A stretch of DNA of 64,000 bases from Anisodus tanguticus (lineage: Eukaryota; Streptophyta; Magnoliopsida; Solanales; Solanaceae), in contig CM067542.1 of assembly GCA_034509755.1 (NCBI GenBank), positions 15,443,001 through 15,507,000 of the forward strand, read 5' to 3'. The translations under genes were made by a program, and so were the position numbers. Shown here one piece after another: positions 1 to 11,855 of this stretch. Under the pieces are notes generated by a model, which worked only from the letters and a program-made list of their open reading frames with translations, did not search any database and was not told where the DNA came from. Positions within the stretch are counted from its first letter, which is position 1. Each line of letters opens with the position of its first letter.

Positions 1-945
1 GGAAATATTTTCAAAAATTTCCCCAGCATATTTATAATTAAGAGAATTAAAAGAGTGACTTTTGAGCTTTTTTTAACATAGCATATAAATGAGGAAAAAA
101 TAAAGAAAAATGCTAAAAAAGAGAAAAGGATAATTGTGTCTCTTGGCCATAGAGAGGTGTCACACATATATATATATATATTCATTGCTTTTACTTAATA
201 AATTCAATACAAAGTATTTACAATAATTATAGGGGAAGTGATGGCAAATATAATGCTATTAAATGATAAGTCAGTCTTTATTATGGTTGGAGGGATAAAT
301 TTTTAATATTTAATTTTATTTAGTAAAATAGAGAAATGAAGAGAAAAATGTCAAAAAATGAGAAAAACGATAAATGTCAATGGAGGTCACAAAGATGTGA
401 CACATAGAATTGGCTATGCCTAGCTTTATTATATATATATTGATTGATATGAGTTTAATTCTCACCGTGCTCTTTTTCTGTCTTTTTCTCGATCTATATA
501 GTATAGCAAAGATATATAAAAAAAAATAGATGCGAGAAGGGATTAGCCAACACCTGCAACACCCCTCGTCGTTTTTATTCCGTTAAACGTACATTTATTA
601 GATGTTTTGACTTTTTATTATGTGTCATTTTACGTCAAGATCTAGACAGACATGCAAGAATGAGGAAGAATAGAGAATAGGGAGGTGCATTTATGATTCC
701 TCCAAGTGAGATGTTTAATTACCATGTGTGCTGCATGTGGAAAAATTAGCAAATAATGCATTACAATATTTAAAATTCTAATCCTAATTTTAAAGACATG
801 CATGTTATCGCACGTCTTAGAGGATAATTAGTTTTTAAATGTACGAAAATATATCATCCGATCCTTTTGATTAAACTGTGCTACATTCACGTATATATAG
901 AGCCACAATAGGCTCCAAATTAATATCTCCATCTGTCATTTTCAA
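1..945. other. AT-rich 5' flank of TBL copy 1
   Basis: No coding region is visible. The stretch holds a short TA microsatellite around 167-181 and two loosely similar segments (about 61-160 and 300-410), each an A/G-rich run followed by a 'gtgtcacac' or 'gtgacacat' motif, which may be an old tandem duplication. It should include the former promoter of the TBL pseudogene that starts at 946; I could not pick a convincing TATA box. Confidence 0.4.
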
Positions 946-1145
946 ATGGGCAAAGTACTTGATAGAATTGGATTTTTTTCTACAAATTGCTTCTATTTTT
1001 GTGGTTATAATAGCAAGCTTTTTCTTATTAGAAGCAAATGCTCAAGATGTAGTCACCAATATTAGTGGAAACAGTACAAATTAGAAGAGTACTTGTGATT
1101 TATTTGAAGGAAGTTCGGTTATTGATAATTTATATCCATTGTATA
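946..1145 (+). pseudogene. TBL copy 1, exon 1 first part
   Basis: The ATG at 946 aligns with the start of TBL copy 2 (Met-Gly-Lys/Arg-Val). A hydrophobic signal-peptide-like stretch follows but in another frame, because of a 7-T run. An in-frame TAG at 1082-1084 precedes the first PMR5N motif (Cys-Asp-Leu-Phe-Glu-Gly). The exon is cut at 1145 by Copia A. Confidence 0.8.
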
Positions 1146-1390
1146 TGAAAGAGAATAATTCCTTCATTATTTTCATTAATGAAAGAGATATTTATACAAA
1201 TATACAATATCTAAATATGGAAATAAATCTATCTTTTCCTACTATAATTCTAATAGATTTTCCTAATACATGACTAATACCATAATTACACTTGTACAAG
1301 AATTCTACAACTATAGTAAATTAATATACATAATTTGTTCCTTTGATATACACGGCTTTGTCCGTGTATATTATGACACAACTTCTATCA
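1146..1390 (-). repeat. Copia A 3' LTR (left copy)
   Basis: 245 bp, TG...CA. It pairs with 5774-6004. The purine-rich tract, read on the - strand, lies just outside it (about 1391-1401). Confidence 0.9.
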
Positions 1391-4300
1391 CACCCCCGCA
1401 GTCATAGCGGGCGGTTTTCGTACGATAAAATTGTCCCTAAAATCTTCAAACAGAACCAAGGGAATACCCTTAGTAAAGATGTCAGCAATTTGGTACCTTG
1501 AAGGGACATGCAAGACACGTACCTGTCCACAAACTACCTTTTCGCGAACAAAATGAATAATCATCTCAATATGTTTAGTGCGCTGATGTTGGACCTAATT
1601 TCCAGAGAGATAGACGGCACTAACATTATCACATTAGACCAAGGTAGTTTTCTGAATAGGAAAGTGAAGCTCTAATAAAATATTACGCTGCCAACATGAC
1701 TCATACACCACATTGGCTACTCCTCGATACTCGGCCTCCGCACTGCGCCGCGATAAAGTAGTCTGGCGTTTTGCAGATCAAGAGACCAAGTTATCACCAA
1801 GAAACATACAATAGCCAGACGTTAAATGTCTGATATCTGGATATCCACCTCAATCAGCATCTGTATATGACACGAGAGTAGAGACGGAGGATGGATATAA
1901 ATGCAATCCATAATCAAGTGTACCCTGTAAGTATCGTATAATGCGTTTGAGCGCATGCATGCGCTCAATCCGCGGATCATGCATAAATAAACACACCTGC
2001 TGAACTGCATAAGTAATATCTAGTCTCGTGAAAGTAAGATACTGAAGAGCTCCTGTAAGACTACGATAGTGGGTGGGATCCTCATATAGTGTACTAGAAG
2101 TAGCACTCAACTTCAATTTGGTATCAACCGGAGTGGAAGAGGACTTGCAAGATGACATGACAGCTCTCTCAATAATCTCAGTCGCATACTTCTTTTGGGA
2201 TAAAAATAGATCACTTGCATGACGAGTGACAACTATGCCTAAAAAATAACTCAAGGGCCCCAAGTCTTTCATAGAAAATTCTGAAATGAGAAGGGACATG
2301 ATAGACTTGCGCAAATTATCAGAGGAGGCAGTCAAAATTATATCATCCACATATAAGATAATGTATGCTAGAGAAGTACCACGACGATAGATGAACAGAG
2401 AATGATCAGACATGCTATGAGAAAACCCAATAGTAATCACATAATCTGCAAACCTCTTATACCAAGCTCGTGGGGCCTTCTAAGCCCATATAAGGACTTC
2501 TTCAGAAAACATACATGGTGAGGATAATTGGGGTCTTTAAAACCCAAGGGGTGATGCATGTATACTGTCTCCTTAAGATCACCATGCAAGAAAACATTTT
2601 TCACATCCAACTGATGAATGGGCATGCTTTCGAGGAGCCAGACTAAGAACGGTGTGAATGGTTACCGGTTTGACCACCGGACTAAATGTCTCTCCAAAAT
2701 CCACGCCAACCTATTGTGTTTTACCATCACCTACAAGATGGGTCTTATGCCTCTCAAAAGAATCTTCACAATTTTCTTTATGAGTAAAAATCGACATAGA
2801 ATGAATGATATTGACACCAGGCGGACAGTGCACCAACTCTCACATCTTATTTTCAATAAGAGCATTATATTCGTCATTCATAGTCATTTTCCAATTCGGG
2901 TCATGAAGGTCAGACACTGGGTTACGTGGTAGGTGTGATTTAGTGACAGTAGAATTAAAATTAAAATGTCATTTTGGTTTTAAAATACCTCGTTGACTAT
3001 GAGTGACAGGCCCTTGACTCGAGACAGAAAAGGACAGGATTTGGGTAAATGGAGGGTCGGCAGGGGACTGGCCTGCTAGCCCAATAACTGTTGGCTGAAA
3101 CTGAGGGGAATAATTATTTGGGCCAGCAGGCAGTGGGCCTGCTGGCGGAATTGGATCACAGGTAGGTTGGGCCCACTGTTGGAGAATATACGGTGAGAAT
3201 CCATCATCTAAAAAATTATAATTACTAGGCACGGAATTGGACAAATTAGCAAACGGAAATTAGGTTTCATCAAAAATGATATGGCGACTAATTATGATTT
3301 TATTAGCGGATAAATCAAAACATTTATAACTACGATAATTAGATGGATAACCCAAAAACATACAAGCGGTAGAATGGGCTTGTAGTTTGTTAATTGTAGT
3401 AGACGGGAAAAGCGGATAGCACAAACACACAAACACCATAAGATGAGAATACGAGGGATCCTTATTATAAAGAATTTTTAGGGGTGATTGATATGCTAAA
3501 CCTTTGCTAGGGAGTATGTTAAGGAGGTAGGTAATCATTTGTAACGCATGATGACAAAAATACGGAGGTAAGGAAGCATGGGCTAGTAAGGTGCGGACAA
3601 TATTATTAATGGTACAATTTTTTCTTTCGGCCTTCCCATTTTGTGAGGACGTATGAGGACAAGAAAATCAAAAATATATGTCATGAGTGTCACAAAATTT
3701 CCGAAATGGCCCATTAACATATTCCCTACCATTATCACATTGAATATTTTAAATTTTCCGTTCAAATTGGGTACGGATGAAAGCTCTAAATTTTAAGAAT
3801 GTGAAAAAAACTTGAGATTTTTAGACAAAGGAAAAGTTCATAAAAAAATTAGAATAATCATCTAAAAATAAAATATAATAACGATGGCCCAAAGAGCTCA
3901 CAACGGGAGATGTCCATAAATCACTATGAATAATGTCAAAATACATCGACATACTAGAAGTAGAGGCTACAAATGGTAATCTAACATGTTTCCCAAGAGG
4001 ACAAGAAGGACAAATATGAGTACTACACGTACTCTTACAATCAATAAAATTATTATTTTTAAGAGAAGAAATAATAGACTACCCCGGATGACCCAAACGT
4101 GCATGCCACAAAGAAGGAGCAAGAGCAGCAAATGTGGAAGGTGTGGCTTGACTCAAGGAAATGGTGGTGGTGATTGGATAAAGCTCTCCCCGACTATTAC
4201 ATCTCATTAGAGGTATCCCTGTCTTGAAATCCATCACAGAAAATCCAAAAGGGTCAAAGTTAACAGAAACACAATTATCAGTTGTGAATTTTCGGATAGT

Positions 4301-4507
4301 CACCAAATTTTTAATTAAGTGGGGGGAATGAAGGAGATTTTTAAGGAGTAGAGGTGGATGTGGGGGTGGAAAATTAGTGTAATCATAACCACGAATTGGA
4401 ATTGAATTGCCATTACCAACAATTATGCCACGATTATTGCTCAAATTGAAATAAGACGAGAGATTACCTTGTGCAGATGTCATATGAGAAATGGCATCAG
4501 TGTCCAT
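1388..4507 (-). pseudogene. Copia A pol remnant (protease, integrase, RT, RNase H)
   Basis: Read on the - strand: the protease start reads Met-Asp-Thr-Asp-Ala instead of the family's Met-Asp-Thr-Gly-Ala (about 4490-4507), then a GAG-pre-integrase motif with Leu-Trp-His-Ala-Arg-Leu-Gly-His (near 4079-4110), integrase pieces (3260-4078), a Pro-rich linker (2969-3244), RT pieces including Gln-Leu-Asp-Val-Lys-Asn (about 2600) and Tyr-Val-Asp-Asp (about 2350), and RNase H to the stop at 1388-1390. That stop uses the first three bases of the LTR. At least five frame breaks or stops separate these blocks. Confidence 0.85.
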
Positions 4508-4530
4508 GTACCAATTTGCGTCCGGGGGAT

Positions 4531-5615
4531 TTAATCCAAGTGTATGAATTGTGGCCTCAATATCTGTATGTGTCGGACCATAAATTGGGCCCGCAACAGT
4601 GAAGGCCTGTTGAGGCCGAGGCCCAAGAAGGCTAGCCTGCTACTTGGGCTGAAAGTACTGGAACGACGAACTGGGCCTCTGCTGGCCACTGGCCCAGTTC
4701 GCTGGAAATCCTGGATAGAAGGGAAAGGCCGAGTTGGGCCACTGCCCACTGGCCCAGCAGCCCCACGGCCAGTTTGCACTGGCCCAAGGCTGCGGCCAGT
4801 GGTACGGTGGTCTAGCTGGTCCACTGCCACCACATTCTCCTCCATCGCCGCAATTCTTGACATTATTTTTCCGATTTGGACCCTTTTTGTCGCCATCGTT
4901 GTTATAGTTTTTGCTAGAATTATCAAGAATGAGTGAGGGTCATCAAACTTGGACATCATCATGACAGAATTAGCTCTGGTAGCTGCCTTTTTTGCCAAAC
5001 CAGCCTCTTCTAACGTGAGCATGAAACGGGTCTGGTAGAACGGTGGAAGACGATTACTTTGATGAAGAAGTGTCCCAACTCCATTATAAGCCTCGGATAG
5101 GCCTGCAACCATATGAAGAACAAGACGATCATTTGTGACGGGCGCACCAACATTCTTGAGTTGATCCGCCAATTCTTTCAATCTTTTACAATAGGCTGAG
5201 ACATTCGAAAAATCCTCCATATTGACATGGGACATTCCTGTTCAGGAGTGACTGCACGGAAATTTTTATTATCTTGGAAGATATCACGCACCCTATTCAA
5301 AGTTTTCATCGTCGTGGCATCGAGTTCAATAATCGTCTGCAATAGGTCTATAGAAATAGTGGAATATATCCACTGGAGGACTGTAGCATCAAGAGTCGTC
5401 CACAACACAGGATCATCAGCGGCGGTAGGAACCTTCTCCTTGCCTGTATCCGAGGGGATGATGTGATGAAGGACTTGATGCGAGCGTGCGTGAACTTTGA
5501 ATAGTTCTGCCCATGTCGCGTATTGGACGTTTTCCATCTCAAGAACGATAGGGATGTGGTTCTTGATGTTGGAAACAGTAAGAGTATGATGAAACGTGTT
5601 CTTTGAAGTAGATAT
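4531..5615 (-). pseudogene. Copia A gag remnant
   Basis: It is homologous to the Gag of elements B, C and D (shared motif Glu-Asn-Val-Gln-Tyr-Ala-Thr-Trp-Ala-Glu-Leu-Phe). The position matching the start codon of the other copies (5613-5615) reads ATA. A frameshift near 5225-5235 separates the N-terminal and C-terminal halves. No CCHC knuckle is seen. Confidence 0.8.
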
Positions 5616-5773
5616 GATGAGAGAACAAGATGAGAATAAGGGATTCATAAGAAAAAAAATTGGTAGAAGAAAACACAATCTGGCCGGCGGCCGAAAGTCA
5701 CGGTTTCCGAGAAAAAAGAGGGATGCGGAAGGTGTTTGGGAGAAGGTATTTTTGCCCTAGACTTCTGATATCA

Positions 5774-6004
5774 TGAAAGAGAATAATCCCTTAATTATTT
5801 TCATTAATGAAAGAGGTATATATACAAATATACAATATCTAAATATGGAAATAAATCTACTTTTTCCTACTATAATTCTAATAGTTTTTCCTAATACAAG
5901 ACTAATACAATAATTACATTTGTACAAGAATTCTATAACTATGGTAAGTTAATATACATAATTTGTTCCTTTGATATACACGGATCATGACACGGCTTCT
6001 ATCA
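5774..6004 (-). repeat. Copia A 5' LTR (right copy)
   Basis: 231 bp, TG...CA, similar to 1146-1390 apart from small indels near the outer end. The adjacent sequence (about 5756-5773), read on the - strand, starts TGATATCAGAAG, a slightly diverged initiator-Met-type primer-binding site. Confidence 0.9.
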
Positions 6005-6121
6005 GTATAATTCAACAGCATGTCCATTCATAATGAAGGAATTTGTTTGCATCAAATATGGGAAACCTAATCTTGAATACCTCAAATATAGATGGCTGCC
6101 CAAGGGTTGTGTCTTGCCCAG
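6005..6121 (+). pseudogene. TBL copy 1, exon 1 second part
   Basis: It continues the PMR5N domain after Copia A: the Asn-Ser-Thr-Ala-Cys-Pro-Phe motif, then Leu-Lys-Tyr-Arg-Trp. It ends with CCCAG before a GT donor at 6122, the same exon boundary as in copies 2 and 3. The first five bases are the target duplication. Confidence 0.85.
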
Positions 6122-6430
6122 GTTCGAATCTTTCTCTTTCTTATGTTTGAATTATTCAAATATCAGTTTATTAAGTGTAACTTCTTTCACATCAATTATT
6201 AGTTGTTAATAGGTATGAATTATTTCATATGTTGCGTAAAGTCTTATTATCATTAACACATTCACTTAGAAATTTCAATGCAATATGACATTTTACCACT
6301 ACTAATATATATATTATTACTGTTGACCATCATAACTCACCTCAATTACTGCTACCTTTATAACTAGACATCACAATCAACTACCTTTACCACACGACCA
6401 AAGTCAACTACCATAATAGACTACCAACCA

Positions 6431-7487
6431 GTAGGGATGGCAATTGGGTGGGACCGGTGCGGGTATCCCCTCCTTAACAATTGTACCCGCTACCTACCCG
6501 TCACTCGTAGCGGGTACAATTTTCAACATCCATACCCGCCTAGGCGGATATATTCCTAAATCTACACCCGCTCCACCACCCAAGTGGATATTCGTCACCC
6601 TCCAATACCCGCATGTACCCGCCTGCCATATCTTGTAATCAATTCATTTGTGATCAATTAGTGATCAACATGATCCCAAAAACTCAAATTCTAAAAATTA
6701 TCCCAAAATTTTGAGTCAAGAATCAATACTGTCACGGTCTCATTTTCTTTGGGAGAGAAGGAGGAGAATTCCGGATTTTTTCACCATCAGAATTCCCCAT
6801 TTTTTCACCTTCCCCCTTGCACAACAAAGAATCAAGACAAACAAAATTTCCAAGAAAATCCAAAAATTATCCACCCAAATAGCTATATATTACAAATGTA
6901 GACAAAATCCAAATATCATTTCAGCTATATAAGCTAAAGTTTTCAACTTTTTCAATTGAACTCCACAAACCCAATAGGTAAAACTTAACAAATGCACAAA
7001 AATTGACCTCACAAAGACAACCCCAAAGCACAAAGCAAAGACAACAATATTTCTCAATATTTCCCGATCAGCATCTCCTTTAAAGAAAAAGGCAGAGACG
7101 TCAAGGTGGTTCGTGAAAAAAGTTTGTGATTTTTCCTTTAAAGAAAAAGGCAGAGACGTCGAGAATGAGAGAGGGATGAGAGACAGCGTGAAGGGGAACG
7201 AGAGAGAGGGTGTCGTGAAGGCGTGAAGGACTGAAGAGGCGTAGGATTTTGAGTTTTGTTGGAGAATGAGAGACTTGTCGTGACTTATGGGCTGAAGGCA
7301 CGACTTATGTACTGCTAATATTTTGGGCTTGGATGGGTATGCAAATCCACCACCTACCCGCCTATCCGTGATGGGTACATTTTCAATACTCATACCCGCC
7401 TACTACCAGCCAAAGTTATACCCATACCCGCCCCAACGGGGGCGGGTGCGGTGCGGAATCCGCAAAATTATACCCACCTGGCATCCT
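6431..7487. mobile_element. hAT-like non-autonomous insertion in TBL copy 1 intron 1
   Basis: It is flanked by the 8-bp direct repeat ACCAACCA (6423-6430 and 7488-7495), the length expected for hAT transposons. The ends are imperfect inverted repeats (left GGGATGGCA, right TGCCATCC-like on the opposite strand) followed by G-rich 'gcgggt' sequence at both ends. No transposase reading frame is recognisable. A segment of about 24 bp is repeated at 7078 and 7137. Confidence 0.65.
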
Positions 7488-7665
7488 ACCAACCACCTCT
7501 GCCATCAATAATTACCTCCACTAATCATACCTCCACCGCATATTCATCATTGTTGACCACCGCGAGACATATATACCTAAATTACAAGATTATTTTTTTT
7601 ATTAACGATGTTACAATTAATCAACTATAGTCGTTAAATTTCAAGTTCTAGTCAACACATTCGCA

Positions 7666-8576
7666 ATAGGGGTGTACAAAGAAAATCGAGAAATCCCATC
7701 AAACCGATAATTCGAATTAGACCGAGAAAAAAAACTGACTAGTGGTTTGGTATTAAAAAAAATTCCAGACCATAAGTGGTTTGGTTTGATTTTAACCCTA
7801 AAAAGTCAAACCAGACCAAACCAACCCGAAAGTACATGTATACAGTTTTTGAAATACTTTATACATAATTTTTTTTATTTATAATGTAATTTATAAACAT
7901 TTCTTAAGTTTTTTTTATAATTTTTGTCTTTTAACATATTATTTCAAACTTGAACTTATAATTTTTAATGGTACAATAAGTTTTTTAGCCAATTGATGTT
8001 GGTAACTCAAATAAAGCCCAAATCAACACTAATGCTAACAAAAGAAATTCAATTTTAATACTAGAGATAACAATAATGTTGGATATCTATTACCACGTAG
8101 TATTAGTTTTGCATTGGTTAGACAGTGAAAAAACATAACTTAATTTAATTTTTCTTTAATATATAATCACATCATGTAATTAATAATTAGCCGTATTCTT
8201 TTCTTTTAGTTCTTTTACATTATGATCATTATCATTATTGCTTAGTGATTTCATTATTATTTTTTGTTAAATATTTTAGTACAATGTCATCACTTATCTC
8301 ACATTTTGTATTATTTTCTTAGAAAACACCTTAATTAGATAGTTGTATCTTACTAGGACTAAAGAAATATTCGAAGCACAAGTTATATGTTTTGTATGAA
8401 GACTTTACCGGGAAAAATTCGAACAACCCGAAAAAAACCGCAAAATCCGAGAAAACCCGAAGTTTAAAAACCCGACTTTTGTTGGTTTGGTTTGATTTAT
8501 AAATTTAAAAATCCGACACAATTGATTTAATTTGATATTTGAGAACCCAATCCAACCCGATCCATGTACACCCATA
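7666..8576. mobile_element. hAT-like non-autonomous insertion in TBL copy 1 intron 1
   Basis: The ends are inverted: GGGGTGTACA near the left end and TGTACACCC near the right end, followed inward by related sequence (cgagaaatc / gattcggg-like). The 7-bp direct repeat ATTCGCA flanks it (7659-7665 and 8577-8583), close to the 8 bp typical of hAT. The interior is AT-rich with no transposase. Confidence 0.6.
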
Positions 8577-8775
8577 ATTCGCAGTGTGAATTCGTACAAT
8601 GTAAGTTGATGAACCATCATAGCAATAATTTCCATAAAACAATGTTCTCTAAAAACATTTTGCACTTGATAAAGAAACGGAAATATTATACAGAAAATTA
8701 ATATATAAAATGAGTAATGCTATTGCCAGAGTTGTATATATTTATCGTAACATTCATATTATTGTAATTTTGCAG

Positions 8776-8948
8776 ATTTGATGGGAAAAAATTTCTTGAG
8801 AAGATTCAGAGGAAAGAAGATAATGTATATTGGGGATTCTTTAAGTCTAAACAACTTTGAATCACTTCTGTGCTTGCTTCATGCTGCTGTCCCCAAATCC
8901 CAATTCAAGCAACACATAAATAAACAATCTGTTTCCGTCGCATTTGAG
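8776..8948 (+). pseudogene. TBL copy 1, exon 2 (GDS motif)
   Basis: It is bounded by an AG acceptor at 8774-8775 and a GT donor at 8949. It encodes Tyr-Ile-Gly-Asp-Ser-Leu-Ser-Leu-Asn-Asn, the catalytic GDS block. It is 173 nt long against 172 nt in both paralogues. The extra base lies in an A run near 8785-8790 and shifts the frame. Confidence 0.85.
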
Positions 8949-9381
8949 GTCAGTCCCGTCTTTTTCTCTCTGTTGTTTTTTTAACATGTAATAGTATTGT
9001 TTTTCTCTTAGAATTTCATCATCTTGTTATTATTGACAAAAAAAAGGAGGACCTAAATAATCTCATATGTAGCCGTTGATTTATTTTGGTTCTTTAAATA
9101 TAGGGTTAATAGCATGTTTAGGCCCTTAGTTATTGGTAAATTCTTATTTTAATCCTTATGAGATCTGGACTAAGCACAGTTTACCTTCAATTGCTTGAAA
9201 TGTGCACTTTTGATCCCTTTGTTTATGAATAATCATAAATTTCCTGAAGCATGAGTCATTTTACTATTTAATTACTCATGTGTTATGTTAAACTTGTATT
9301 GTTACTCCGTATTTGAGTGTAATGTACTTCTAAAAACAGTTTAAATATAATATATTTCATACACAAGGGACTAAAATCACA

Positions 9382-9593
9382 TATTTGATTGATTGAAGGT
9401 TAAATGTGATGAGTATCGAGCTAAATCAAAATTACTAATAATTGAGGGACCAATAATATACATTTTAATTAATTGAAAGTTAAATGTGGTGAGTGTCGAC
9501 CAAAATTAGAATTTACTCATAATTGATGGATAAGAATTACACATTTTAATTAATTGAAGGTTAAATGTGTTAGATATCGGCCAAAATCAGAAC
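9382..9593. repeat. Imperfect tandem repeat, about 80 bp x 2.6, in TBL copy 1 intron 2
   Basis: Units start near 9391, 9471 and 9552 and share 'attgaaggttaaatgtg' followed by a 'gagtatcg' type motif. Related sequence occurs near 34850-34940 in intron 4 of TBL copy 2. Confidence 0.6.
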
Positions 9594-9788
9594 CCATAAA
9601 AATGTGAATGTTCTACAGAGGGGGAGGTTTTGAGTACAATTTACTGGTTCATCCGACCATATATATGTGTTAAAATTATCACTAAGAAAGTAAAATAAAT
9701 CAAATAGGTTATGGTAGAATTTTAAACTCGTACACATAAAGTTCAAATATTAAATCTGTTCTTTGACTTTTCGTATGAAAATTTGCAG

Positions 9789-9967
9789 GACTATGGAGTT
9801 GAAGTGATACGATTTCATTCAGATTACATGGTAGACATTGAAGTGGTACCCAATGTTGGAAGAGTATTAAAACTGAATTCAATGAAAAATGGAAGGATTT
9901 GGAAAGAAGCTGACGTGTTGATCTTCCATACTTGGCTTTGGTATCCAAGATCCGATTCTAAGCAACC
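9789..9967 (+). pseudogene. TBL copy 1, exon 3
   Basis: It is 179 nt, open in the expected frame, with TTGCAG before it and GT after it. It encodes the conserved block ending in Leu-Ile-Phe-His-Thr-Trp-Leu-Trp-Tyr. It is one codon longer than in copies 2 and 3. Confidence 0.85.
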
Positions 9968-10079
9968 GTATGTACTTAAACATATGGAGTATAAGTTTTC
10001 TTTATTTTCTTCTCTTTATGATAATATGATAAGTCTAGCTAATTCGTGTAATTAATTGATAAACTATATTGTTTTGTAG

Positions 10080-10169
10080 TTGGGATTTCGTTGAAAATAA
10101 TGGCACGATATCGAAAGACATGGACTGTATAGAAGCTTTTCGTGTAGGTTTAAATACATGGGTTGAAAC
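10080..10169 (+). pseudogene. TBL copy 1, exon 4 first part
   Basis: It follows a TAG acceptor and encodes Trp-Asp-Phe-Val-Glu, then Leu-Asn-Thr-Trp. Similarity to the paralogues stops at 10169, where the hAT insertion begins. Confidence 0.8.
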
Positions 10170-11795
10170 TAGGGTTGTCCAAGGGGGGCGGGGTAGGTCC
10201 CGACGGGACAGGGTAGGGTCGAGAATCGGGCTGCGGCGGGCCGGGATAGGCGGGACGAGAAGAGGTCCCGTCCCGTCCCACATCCCGCCGGGATTTGGGG
10301 GACGGGTCGGGTCGGGATTTATGATTTTTTTTGCCACTTAATTTAATAAAATAATATATATAAACACTTCAATACTCGAACAAGATAGTGTAATAAAAAC
10401 ATCCCAATACTGTTTTTGTGTCTCTTATATTATTTAATAGAAATATGACTTTTTTGTAATATAATTTCAAAATTGCAACTTTGTGGTGTTGTTCAAAAGT
10501 TGCAAATCATATAGTAAAATTGTAATTAAAAAAATTACATAGTTAACCATACTTTTTCTAATTTCCTCACAATGTCTTGAGGATCTTCGGTTGGATTTGG
10601 AATTTGTAGGTCAAATTGTTCGACGTTGCTTCATGTTCTCTCGGACAAGATTTCGTTGTAGTTGTTGTCTTATTCTTCGTTGATCTCTGGTTGACTACAC
10701 CTTCTACGCTCCGCTCGAATTCAATATCTGAATAAAACTGCAATCCAATGCGTCTCCCGCCAATGAATGTCTATGCTCTCCTATTTGAAATCTTTCAGTA
10801 GAAAAAACTCTTTCAGACGTCGTTGATGACGCTTGAATGTTCAACACATATCGACCTATCTTTGCTAGTGTCGGAAATGTATTCTGATTCTGCTTCCAGT
10901 ATTTCAGCAAGTCTTCATGTCCTTCATCGTTGACAATTAATTTGTTCGGTACAACACCCTGCAAAATATAAACATCAAATTCGCTAACTTATGAAGAAGT
11001 TGAACCACTAAATATTTTATTTCTAAGGCCTTGAATACTAGCAGCAGAAACCACATGTTTTTTATAAGGTTGCAGCGAAGTAGTAGAAGATGGTACGTGC
11101 TTCGGTTGATTATTTGCACTTTGTTGTTGGTAATACATATATACTTGTTTGCATTCAGTGTGTATGCTAGACATAACTTCTTCTTTAGTTGGTTTGTGAG
11201 TTGGTTCTTCAGTTGAGTCTGTTGGAAGTACTTCTATACAATCATAAATCGTTTCTATTAGTTGCCAACTTCACTCCCAATTTTGCTCGATGGATGATCC
11301 TCAAGCTAGTTGCCAACTTCACTCCCAATTTTTTAACTTTGATATAAATGAGCAAAATAAATATAATATTTAGTAGGCAATGTAGAATTGTAGAGAGATA
11401 AATTGAGAGATTGTAGGAAGATTTGTGAGAAAAATGAGGTATTTATAGTTGAGAAATAGGGTTAAAGTGTAAATATATTAACTTAGGAATTAAAAATAAA
11501 TATTAACGGGGTAGGGGGTTTATGGGGGGGGGGGGCCAAAAATGACCGTTATAGCCGTTGCACAACAGCCAAAATCGAAATTTGGCCGTTGTTGCAACGG
11601 TTATTTTTGCAAAGGGTGAGGGGGCTAGCGGACGGGGCGGGTCGGAATGGGGACGGGCGGGACGATCCCAGGCCCCATCCCGAGTTCGAACCCCGACACC
11701 GATAATTTTTTTTATGGGGGATCGGAGCGGGGCGGGGCAGGCCAGGTAGCGAGATGTGTCGCAATCGGGCCGATCCGGCCCACTAAACAGCCCTA
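10170..11795. mobile_element. hAT transposon remnant inserted in TBL copy 1 exon 4
   Basis: The left end TAGGGTTGTCC and the right end, read in reverse as TAGGGCTGTTT, form short imperfect inverted repeats of the hAT type. Very G/C-rich subterminal sequence lies inside both ends (10190-10315 and 11620-11790). Similarity to TBL exon 4 stops at the left edge and resumes at the right edge. I could not find a convincing 8-bp target duplication; the flanks have diverged. A transposase C-terminal domain lies inside on the - strand. A 26-bp segment is duplicated at about 11261 and 11311. Confidence 0.75.
10704..10964 (-). pseudogene. hAT transposase C-terminal dimerisation-domain remnant
   Basis: 86 residues matching the hAT C-terminal dimerisation region as I know it: Leu-Leu-Lys-Tyr-Trp, then Phe-Pro-Thr-Leu-Ala-Lys-Ile, then Ser-Ser-Thr-Thr-Ser-Glu-Arg-Val-Phe-Ser. 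The catalytic part is not recognisable upstream, so the transposase is truncated. Read on the - strand inside the exon 4 insertion. Confidence 0.8.
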
Positions 11796-11855
11796 GACGG
11801 ATGTTGATACAAAGAAAACCAAAGTTTTCCAAGGAGCATCTGCGATGCATTACCA
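11796..11855 (+). pseudogene. TBL copy 1, exon 4 second part
   Basis: It resumes the paralogue sequence: Asp-Val-Asp-Thr, then Lys-Thr-Lys-Val-Phe, ending with His-Tyr-CA before a GTAAG donor at 11856. The same boundary is used in copies 2 and 3. Confidence 0.8.

Larger units (their letters stand above)
1146..6004 (-). mobile_element. Copia A: LTR retrotransposon (Ale/Retrofit-like), inserted in TBL exon 1
   Basis: The element begins TG and ends CA, has LTRs at both ends and is flanked by the 5-bp duplication GTATA (1141-1145 and 6005-6009). Removing it joins the two halves of TBL exon 1 in register with the paralogue, so the insertion point is certain. On the - strand the order is LTR, primer-binding site (complement of about 5756-5773, resembling initiator-Met tRNA priming sites), gag, protease, integrase, RT, RNase H, LTR, the Copia order. 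The reading frames are broken in many places, and the protease and gag start codon are mutated, so it cannot be autonomous. Confidence 0.93.

Noticed and set aside
878..945. Open frame of TBL copy 1 extending upstream to 878
   Set aside because: It begins at GTG, not ATG. The ATG at 946 aligns with the start in copy 2, though a frameshift follows it.
4544..4936. 130-codon open frame on the + strand
   Set aside because: Antisense shadow of the repetitive Pro/Gly-rich Gag tail of Copia A.
6890..7393. 167-codon open frame on the - strand
   Set aside because: It lies inside a non-autonomous hAT-like insertion, spans its internal repeat and shows no domain.
11503..11850. Pro/Arg-rich frames on both strands
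   Set aside because: Produced by the G/C-rich end of the hAT insertion; not conserved protein.
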